64,000 nucleotides of DNA from Oceanisphaera profunda (GTDB taxonomy: Bacteria; Pseudomonadota; Gammaproteobacteria; Enterobacterales; Aeromonadaceae): NCBI RefSeq assembly GCF_002157895.1, contig NZ_CP021377.1:1922001-1986000 (forward strand), given 5' to 3'. A model generated the notes under the pieces. It did no database searches. It was not told where the DNA came from and saw only the letters and a program-made list of their open reading frames with translations. A program made the position numbers and the translations under genes. This document shows, one piece after another, positions 57,495 through 64,000 of this stretch (positions are counted from its first letter, which is position 1; every line of letters starts with the position of its first letter).

Positions 57495-59846
57495 TTACTT
57501 TTTCTTCTGTAAAGCCGCCGCCAGTGCCGCGCCCATGGCGCCTTGCGGGGCGGCGGGTGCTTGCCGGGCAGGGCGCTGCTGGCTTTGTGAGCTTTTCTCT
57601 TGCTGATAACTTTTCTCGCGCTGAGGGCTCGGCTTGCGGTCATTGCTGCGATCGGTGCGCACATTGCCACTGCCGTGATCGGCGGCGGTTTGTTCTAGGC
57701 GCATGGTGAGCGCGATGCGCTTGCGCTGCAGATCCACTTCCATCACTTTTACTTTCACGATATCGCCGGCTTTGACCACTTCGCGCGGGTCTTTAATAAA
57801 GCGATCCGTAAGGGCAGAAATATGCACCAGTCCGTCTTGATGCACGCCAATATCCACGAAAGCACCGAAGTTAGTGACATTGGTCACCACACCTTCTAAC
57901 ACCATATCGAGCTGCAGGTCGCTGGGCTTTTCGACGCCTTCCATAAAGCGCGCCGCTTTAAACTCGGGGCGCGGATCTCGGCCGGGTTTATCCAGCTCTT
58001 TTAATATGTCTTGTACCGTCGGTAAACCAAAAGCCGCATCGGTGTAGTTTTGCGGGCTAAGTTTGCGCAGCAATTCGCTGTTACCAATAATGGCCTGCAC
58101 CGGCTGCTTTAAATCTGCGGCAATGCGGTTTACTACCGGATAAGCTTCTGGGTGCACGGCGGAGGCATCGAGTGGGTTTTTGCCATCACGAATGCGTAAG
58201 AAACCAGCACATTGCTCGTAGGCTTTAGGCCCTAAGCGCGGCACTTTTAATAACTGTTTACGCTCGGTAAACACCCCTTGTTCATCACGATAAGCCACGA
58301 TGTTTTGCGCCAAGGTGGGCGTTAAACCAGATACGCGGATCAGTAAAGGTGCTGAGGCCATGTTTACATCTACGCCCACGGCGTTTACGCAGTCTTCGAC
58401 CACGGCATCCAGATTACGAGCCAATTGAGTTTGCGACACATCGTGCTGATATTGGCCCACCCCGATGCTTTTCGGGTCGATTTTTACTAACTCGGCCAGC
58501 GGGTCTTGCAGGCGACGCGCAATAGACACGGCCCCGCGCAGCGATACATCTAAGTCAGGGAATTCATTAGCGGCGAGTTCAGAAGCGGAATACACAGAGG
58601 CACCGGCTTCGCTGACTACCACTTTTTGTAGCTTTAGCTCTGGGCTTTGCTTTATTAGCTGCTCCACCAAGCGCTCGGTTTCCCGCGAGGCGGTGCCGTT
58701 ACCTATGCTGACCAAGCTAACGTTATGGGCGCGGCACAAACTCTCTAAGGAGCGTAAGCTTTGCTCTACCTTATTAAAGGGAGCAAACGGATAAACCGTA
58801 TCTTGCGCCAACAGCTTGCCGGTGCCATCTACCACTACTACTTTAACGCCGGTTCGAATGCCCGGATCCAAGCCCATGGTCACGCGCGCGCCTGCGGGGG
58901 CGGCCATCAGCAAGTCTTGCATATTCAGCGCGAATACCTTGATGGCTTCTACTTCTGCCAGCTCGCGGGCTTGGCCTAATAGCTCGGTTTCCATTTGTAG
59001 CGACAACTTCACGCGCCACGTCCAGCTGACTACGCCAGCCAGCCAGGTATCGGCAGCGCGCCCTTGGGCTTGCCAGCCAATAAAGCGGGCGATAATACCT
59101 TCGCAGGGGTGGGTTTTAGCTTCGGTGTCTACTACTAAATTTAAGCTAAGCACGCCTTCGTTACGGCCACGCAGCATGGCTAATAAGCGGTGCGATGGCA
59201 CGCGACTAATGGGCTCTTGATGCTCAAAGTAGTCTTTAAACTTGGCACCGGTTTGCTCTTGGCCAGCGGTCACGCGGGCTTGTAATTGGCCGTGTTGCTG
59301 TAAATATTGGCGCACTGCTTCTAGCAAGTCGGCTTGCTCGGCAAAGCGCTCCATTAAAATATATTTAGCGCCATCGAGGGCGGCTTTTTCATCCGCTACG
59401 CCTGCGTCCCCATTAATAAAGCGGGCGGCCATCGTTTGCGGATCTTGCGTGGGGTCGTTAAATAAGCCATCAGCGAGGGGCTGCAAGCCCGCTTCAATGG
59501 CTATTTGACCTTTGGTGCGACGCTTAGGTTTATAAGGCAGATATAAGTCTTCGAGACGGGTCTTGGTATCGGCGTTAAGCAGCTCTTTTTTCAGTGCCTC
59601 GCTTAGTTTGCCTTGCTCACTAATGGAGTTAAGGATCACGGCGCGTCTGTCTTCTAACTCGCGCAAATAATGCAGCCGACTGTCGAGGTTACGCAGCTGG
59701 GTATCATCCAAGCCGCCAGTGGCCTCTTTTCGATAACGGGAAATAAAAGGCACGGTGGAGCCTTCGTCCAGCAGTCGCACGGCGGCGTCCACCTGCTGTT
59801 GCGAGACGGCCAGCTCGGTGGCCAAGGCTTGATTGATATTCGACAT
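57495..59846 (-). CDS. tex: Tex-family RNA-binding transcription accessory protein
   Basis: A 783-residue protein (YhgF in E. coli). Domains in order: Tex N-terminal helical region ([21 protein letters not shown]), a YqgF-like RNase H fold ([22 protein letters not shown]), helix-hairpin-helix ([21 protein letters not shown]) and S1 RNA-binding domain ([22 protein letters not shown]), then a basic, Gln-rich tail. ATG 59846 with GGAG is preferred to a start seven codons upstream. Confidence 0.95.
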   Translation of the reverse strand: MSNINQALATELAVSQQQVDAAVRLLDEGSTVPFISRYRKEATGGLDDTQLRNLDSRLHYLRELEDRRAVILNSISEQGKLSEALKKELLNADTKTRLEDLYLPYKPKRRTKGQIAIEAGLQPLADGLFNDPTQDPQTMAARFINGDAGVADEKAALDGAKYILMERFAEQADLLEAVRQYLQQHGQLQARVTAGQEQTGAKFKDYFEHQEPISRVPSHRLLAMLRGRNEGVLSLNLVVDTEAKTHPCEGIIARFIGWQAQGRAADTWLAGVVSWTWRVKLSLQMETELLGQARELAEVEAIKVFALNMQDLLMAAPAGARVTMGLDPGIRTGVKVVVVDGTGKLLAQDTVYPFAPFNKVEQSLRSLESLCRAHNVSLVSIGNGTASRETERLVEQLIKQSPELKLQKVVVSEAGASVYSASELAANEFPDLDVSLRGAVSIARRLQDPLAELVKIDPKSIGVGQYQHDVSQTQLARNLDAVVEDCVNAVGVDVNMASAPLLIRVSGLTPTLAQNIVAYRDEQGVFTERKQLLKVPRLGPKAYEQCAGFLRIRDGKNPLDASAVHPEAYPVVNRIAADLKQPVQAIIGNSELLRKLSPQNYTDAAFGLPTVQDILKELDKPGRDPRPEFKAARFMEGVEKPSDLQLDMVLEGVVTNVTNFGAFVDIGVHQDGLVHISALTDRFIKDPREVVKAGDIVKVKVMEVDLQRKRIALTMRLEQTAADHGSGNVRTDRSNDRKPSPQREKSYQQEKSSQSQQRPARQAPAAPQGAMGAALAAALQKKK

Positions 59847-60297
59847 CTTTAATACTCCAGACCGCATTGGTTCACGCAGCCAATAATGAAAGGCGATGTG
59901 CTTAGCGCCAGCCCTCGTAGTGCAGATATAGTGCCTGGACTGGCTGAATGAAAGTGCGTTCGGCTCAAGACTTGAGAAGTAGCTTGTAGGTGAGTGAGCC
60001 GAGAGTGCCCATTATGAAGCAGATAAGGGCAGTAATGAAAGTAAGGCTGCGGATTGCGTTAAGCCATCGGCCATAACTTGTCTGTTAACAGTTGTCGGTT
60101 CACCGCTTTCGGTTAACAGTAAGTATTTCACCTGTAGCGGGTGCTGCGCAGCTGAATATTTTAGAAGTGGGTTTTGTAGCTTACCGCTGGGCAGAAGAGG
60201 GGAAGCAAAAAAAAGGGACCCTAAGGTCCCTTTGCGTAAACTAGTTTAATCCGGCTGTTTTTTGTGTAACTGATGTGCGTATTACTTATGTTAGAGA
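59847..60297. other. 451-base spacer upstream of tex
   Basis: No gene seen. It holds the tex promoter side, the palindrome CTGTTAACAG at 60082-60091 with a second GGTTAACAG 30 bases later, and the terminator of the DUF4168 gene. Confidence 0.5.
60211..60233 (-). terminator. Intrinsic terminator after the DUF4168 gene
   Basis: Stem AAAGGGACC/GGTCCCTTT with a run of eight T on the minus strand. Confidence 0.87.
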
Positions 60298-60729
60298 TTA
60301 CTGGAGTGCGGTTACGCGCTCTTGTAGCTCGGTGTCGGTTTGGATGCGAGCGGCAATGGCATTATAGGTAAGCGCATCCAGTTCGTTATCTTTGACTGCC
60401 TCTAGCATTTTTTCTTGAGCTTGCATTTGCAGCTGCTGGGCTTTTTGTTGGTCACTTTCTTCGTTCAACTTCTGGGTGAATTCGTCACGCACTTTGGCGA
60501 CATCTTCGTTCGCTTTCACAAAGTTCTTCAGATCACCGTCTGAAACTGGGCCCGCTTGCTGACCTGCCTCAAATTGCTGGCTAGGCGCCGCAGCTTGTGA
60601 GGCCTGAGCTGCCGCTTGTTGTTGCTGTGGTGCAGTCGCAGCCTCGGGAGCTTGAGCCATGGCAGCAGAAGCGCCTAAACCAAAAGTAGCGAAGGTGATA
60701 GCAGCGGTCAGTGTCTTGAGCTTATTCAT
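60298..60729 (-). CDS. Secreted DUF4168 protein
   Basis: A 143-residue protein with a signal peptide (LTAAITFATFGLGASAAMA), a Gln/Ala-rich linker (APQQQQAAAQASQAAAP) and a helical DUF4168-type domain (DLKNFVKANEDVAKVRDEF to the end). Probably periplasmic; function unknown. It is divergent from the two-component genes with a 164-base spacer. Confidence 0.83.
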   Translation of the reverse strand: MNKLKTLTAAITFATFGLGASAAMAQAPEAATAPQQQQAAAQASQAAAPSQQFEAGQQAGPVSDGDLKNFVKANEDVAKVRDEFTQKLNEESDQQKAQQLQMQAQEKMLEAVKDNELDALTYNAIAARIQTDTELQERVTALQ

Positions 60730-60893
60730 AAAGGAAACTCCTTTGGTTGAAAGTACTAAGACTATTGCAGGGCGCGTGCCAAGTTTTAATAAAAACTATA
60801 AGTATTTGATAATTATATTGTTATTAATTTAAAGCAGAAAATTATGCCAGAGCAGGCTGTTTTTTAAATTCAATTTATGTATACATATTACAC

Positions 60894-62399
60894 ATGAGAA
60901 AAAAATACTCGTTCAAAAACAACACACATCCCCGTTCATGGGGCCTTAATGGACTACAGCGCACCTTATTGCTGTTTGTGGTGCTGCCTTTAGTGCTGCT
61001 GACAGGCCTGGGTATTCGCTTTGGCTTAGACCAAGCCAATCAATACCAAGAACAGCGGCTTAAAAATGAACTCGAGCTGCTGGGGCGCGCAGTGAGCATT
61101 CCGATTGGTAATGCGGTGAATAATGGCGACCGAGAAGCGGTAGAGTCAGCACTGCGCTCGGTGTTTGTGCTGGGTGAAGTGTACGGCGCTTCTGTGTTTG
61201 ATGTGGACGGCAATCGTATCGCCTCGGCGGGCATTACCGTAAAAGACTTAACTGCCACTACTATTCCGGCTCGCATTCGTTTTACCGGCGAGGGCCAAGA
61301 GGCCTATAGCCAGATTGCAGGGTATCGCTTCTTTTCTCACTTCTTACCTGTGTTTGATACCGCAGGGCAAATTCGCGGTTTAATCCAAATTAGTCGCCGC
61401 GCCAGTGACTTTGATCGGGCCCTTGGCCAATTTACACTGATTGCTTGGCTGAGCTGGGGCTTATTTAGTCTCGCCATTTTGGCCAGCGTCTTGCTGGGCC
61501 ATTACGGGGGCGTGGGGCGTTATGTGGATAAGCTGTTGGCGCACATGCACCGCGTGGCCGCGGGTGATTTATCGCATCGCGCCCTGCTAGAAGGGCCGCA
61601 AGAAGTGGCAAGCCTGGCACAGGGCTTAAATCAGATGCTCGACAGCATAGAGCAGGCGCACCGTGAGTTAGACGCGCATCGTGCGGCAGAAACTCAGTTG
61701 GTGGCTCGGCTCAAAGATAATGAAAAAATGGTCGCCATCGGCAGCATGGCCCAAGGTATTGCTCATGAGCTGGGCGCTCCCTTGAGTGTGATTGATGGCC
61801 GAGCGCGCCGCCTTGAGCGGGTTGGCAGCTTAAACGAACAGCAACAGCGTAACCTAAGCGGCATTCGCACTCAGGTACATCGGCTAACGCGCACCGTGCG
61901 CCAGTTACTCGACTATTGTCGGCCCGCCGCCACTCAGCCCCGTATGTTGACTGTTAGCGTGTTAATAGCAGATGCGTTAGAAGCCATCGCCCCAGAGCTT
62001 GAAGCTAAAGGATGCCAGTTAACCACTCAGTTACCACCTGGTTTACCCGCCTTTTTAGCCGATGCGGGGCGCTTAGAGTTAGCGCTGCTGAACTTGTTGC
62101 GCAATGCGTTGCAGGCAGCAGAGAATGGCATTGGTATTTACGTGGCGGCGAATAGTCGCTGGCTGGTGATCCGCGTTATCGATGATGGCCAAGGTTTACC
62201 AGAAAATTGCTCTCCAGCTAGACTTACGGAGCCGTTTTTTACCACCAAGTCACCCGGAGAAGGCACCGGGCTGGGGCTGGCCATTGTACAAGCCGTGGCG
62301 GAAGAGCAGGGCGGTTACTTTACCTTAAGCAATCACGTAGACGGCGGTTGTGAAGCTTGTTTAATGCTGTCACTCGCATTACCTAAGAAGGAAGCATAA
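60894..62399 (+). CDS. Sensor histidine kinase
   Basis: A 501-residue inner-membrane kinase: helices at about 23-45 and 180-202 flank a periplasmic sensor (about 46-178) with a GASVFDVDGNRIASAG stretch. HAMP (about 205-258), dimerisation with phospho-acceptor His291 in IAHELGAPLSVI, and an ATPase domain with LLNLLRNALQAAENG, VIDDGQGLP and GTGLGLAIVQ follow. The partner regulator starts 2 bases after its stop. Confidence 0.92.
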   Translation: MRKKYSFKNNTHPRSWGLNGLQRTLLLFVVLPLVLLTGLGIRFGLDQANQYQEQRLKNELELLGRAVSIPIGNAVNNGDREAVESALRSVFVLGEVYGASVFDVDGNRIASAGITVKDLTATTIPARIRFTGEGQEAYSQIAGYRFFSHFLPVFDTAGQIRGLIQISRRASDFDRALGQFTLIAWLSWGLFSLAILASVLLGHYGGVGRYVDKLLAHMHRVAAGDLSHRALLEGPQEVASLAQGLNQMLDSIEQAHRELDAHRAAETQLVARLKDNEKMVAIGSMAQGIAHELGAPLSVIDGRARRLERVGSLNEQQQRNLSGIRTQVHRLTRTVRQLLDYCRPAATQPRMLTVSVLIADALEAIAPELEAKGCQLTTQLPPGLPAFLADAGRLELALLNLLRNALQAAENGIGIYVAANSRWLVIRVIDDGQGLPENCSPARLTEPFFTTKSPGEGTGLGLAIVQAVAEEQGGYFTLSNHVDGGCEACLMLSLALPKKEA

Positions 62400-62401
62400 G
62401 C

Positions 62402-63832
62402 ATGGCGCAGCACCAACATATTTTGCTGGTCGAGGACGACAGTGGCTTGCGTGAGCTACTGCAAGAAGAGCTGGAAGCAGAAGGCTATAGTGTGACCGCT
62501 TGTGGTGATGCCGAGCAAGGTCTGAAACTGCTGCAAACTAGCCCGCCCGACTTGCTGATCAGCGACTTACGTTTACCAGGCGCTAATGGCCTGAGTTTGT
62601 TACCGGCACTGAGCGCCAATGAGATACCGCCAGCCGTGTTAATTATTACCGCATTTGGCTCGGTACAGCAGGCAGTAAAGGCGCTACAGGCGGGGGCGGA
62701 TGACTTTTTAACTAAGCCATTAGAAATGGACCACTTTTTATTAACGGTGGCGCGATTACTGGAGAATCGCCGACTGCGCAGCGAAGTGCAGCATTATCGT
62801 AGTCTGCTTGGCGTCGAGCAATTTAACGGCATTATTGGCCAAAGTCCGGCCATGGCGCAGCTGTTTCATCAAATTCGCCAAATTGCCTCCGCCGATGGCC
62901 CAGTATTAGTGCAAGGCGAAAGTGGCACCGGTAAAGAGCTAGTAGCCCGCGCCCTACACGATCAAAGTAACCGTAAACATGGCCCCTACATGGTGGTGAA
63001 CTGTGGTGGTATTCCCAGTGAGCTAATGGAAAGCGAGTTTTTTGGCCATGCGGCGGGTGCCTTTACTGGGGCGCGAACGCAGCGCGCGGGGCTATTTCAG
63101 CAAGCCGACGGCGGCACTTTATTGCTTGATGAACTGGGCGAAATGCCGCTCACCTTGCAGGCCAAATTGCTGCGGGTATTACAAGATGGCAAAGTGCGGC
63201 CGGTGGGTAGCGACCACGAAATTCAGCTGGATGTGCGCATTATTGGTGCCACCAACCGTAATCTCACCGAGGCGGTGAGCGACGGTAGTTTTCGGGAAGA
63301 CTTATTTTATCGGTTAGAAACTTTTGCCTTGCAGATACCGCCACTGCGCGCTCGTGGCGATGACCTGCAGCGTTTAATCAGTTTCTTTCTCACCCGTTTT
63401 AATGCGCGCCAGCAGCGCAACGTAAAAGGCTTTACGGACGAAGCACAACTGGTGCTGCAGCGTTATAGTTTTCCGGGTAACGTGCGTGAATTACAAAACG
63501 CCGTAGAGCGCGCCGCCACCTTTTGTGAAGGAGCGTTTATTGAAGTACAGCATCTGCCGCAACGTATTTTGGATCAACCAGAGCCTGATTTAACCAGCGA
63601 TTTTACGTCCAGCGCCCAGCTTAATGCCAGTAGCGAGTCCGAAAGCGAAACGGGTAGCCTAGCGCTTAAGACAGATAATAGTGCGAATGACGATGCCCAA
63701 AACATGCCAACCCTAGAAGCCGTACAGCGCCAATATATTCACCAAGTGCTGGCTGCCACTGGCAATAACAAACGCCGCGCCGCCGATATCCTCGGCATCA
63801 CCCGCCGCACCCTCTACCGCTGGATTGAATAA
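62402..63832 (+). CDS. Sigma-54-dependent response regulator (NtrC family)
   Basis: A 476-residue protein. Receiver: Asp55 in LLISDLRLPG, Lys105 in DFLTKPLEMD. AAA+ domain: Walker A GESGTGKE (172-179), the sigma-54 contact GAFTGA at 219-224, Walker B LLLDELGEM. C-terminal Fis-type helix-turn-helix NKRRAADILGITRRTLYRWIE. It is co-transcribed with the kinase and activates unknown sigma-54 promoters. Confidence 0.94.
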   Translation: MAQHQHILLVEDDSGLRELLQEELEAEGYSVTACGDAEQGLKLLQTSPPDLLISDLRLPGANGLSLLPALSANEIPPAVLIITAFGSVQQAVKALQAGADDFLTKPLEMDHFLLTVARLLENRRLRSEVQHYRSLLGVEQFNGIIGQSPAMAQLFHQIRQIASADGPVLVQGESGTGKELVARALHDQSNRKHGPYMVVNCGGIPSELMESEFFGHAAGAFTGARTQRAGLFQQADGGTLLLDELGEMPLTLQAKLLRVLQDGKVRPVGSDHEIQLDVRIIGATNRNLTEAVSDGSFREDLFYRLETFALQIPPLRARGDDLQRLISFFLTRFNARQQRNVKGFTDEAQLVLQRYSFPGNVRELQNAVERAATFCEGAFIEVQHLPQRILDQPEPDLTSDFTSSAQLNASSESESETGSLALKTDNSANDDAQNMPTLEAVQRQYIHQVLAATGNNKRRAADILGITRRTLYRWIE

Positions 63833-63908
63833 AAGCCGCAGTACGTTTTACGCCGTACGCTGTCAGTTAAAGACAAGTTCAACAGATTTTTTTAGGTACT
63901 ATGCCGTC

Positions 63909-63993
63909 ATACCGGGCGTGCCCCGGTATCTCGCACTTGTGTGTTTATTGCTAAATCTAAATCGAGATCCTGAAACGAGTTCAGGAAGACGGC
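63909..63993. repeat. Paired dispersed repeats at the right edge
   Basis: Perfect palindrome ATACCGGG/CCCGGTAT (63909-63929), then TCGAGATCCTGAAACGAGTT and CAGGAAGACGGC (63962-63993). It has the same two-part arrangement as near 41.7 kb and 57.4 kb, and the same AACGAGT loop as the copy at 469-501. Confidence 0.75.
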
Positions 63994-64000
63994 AAAAACA

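Overview
This window looks like a chromosomal piece of a marine or brackish gammaproteobacterium, probably near Oceanisphaera, Oceanimonas or Zobellella (Aeromonadales). That placement is an inference from gene content and order, because there is no rRNA gene to anchor it. The block yicC / rph-pyrE / slmA-dut-coaBC / radC / rpmB-rpmG-mutM (4.1-15.6 kb) is classic gammaproteobacterial synteny, here interrupted by cheV, a sulfatase and mscS. A complete bo3 quinol oxidase operon (cyoABCDE), SlmA, CheV and an NtrC-type two-component pair fit the same group.

Layout. 0-2 kb: the end of an unidentified gene whose C-terminus is supplied by a dispersed palindromic repeat, then a decayed SWIM/SNF2 helicase. 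2-15.6 kb: housekeeping genes plus two LTA-synthase-like membrane sulfatases. 15.6-18.6 kb: an insertion-sequence nest in which an IS5-type element carries an IS4-type element (9-bp target duplication preserved) and is followed by an intact second IS5-type copy. 18.6-26.3 kb: a Wadjet (JetABCD) plasmid-defence operon headed by a WYL-domain regulator gene. Two perfect palindromes upstream overlap the predicted -35 and -10 boxes. jetD has a one-base frameshift near its 3' end. 26.4-30 kb: a LysR regulator, an IS3-type element and allE. 30-30.9 kb: gene-free repeat cluster. 30.9-43 kb: nucleotidase, exporter, the cyo operon, a BCCT transporter, an EEP-family nuclease/phosphatase and an ADP-ribosylglycohydrolase. 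43.3-50.3 kb: three cyclic-di-GMP genes, namely two paralogous 5TM-PAS-GGDEF*-EAL proteins and one GGDEF diguanylate cyclase. 50.3-54 kb: a frameshifted glycosyltransferase, manC and rsuA. 54-64 kb: a small secreted repeat protein, a porin, small enzymes, tex, a DUF4168 gene and a sensor kinase/sigma-54 regulator pair.

How the parts work together. The Wadjet genes overlap or nearly touch and appear to be transcribed from one promoter that the WYL protein could repress. In the cyclic-di-GMP block the second phosphodiesterase-type gene and the cyclase are 3 bases apart. Their leader has an FNR/Anr-like box and a terminator-like hairpin ending at the start codon, which suggests oxygen-linked control. 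The region also carries several families of short intergenic repeats and at least three chromosomal genes broken by frameshifts, stops or deletion (SNF2 helicase, jetD, glycosyltransferase). No tRNA, rRNA or CRISPR array was seen.
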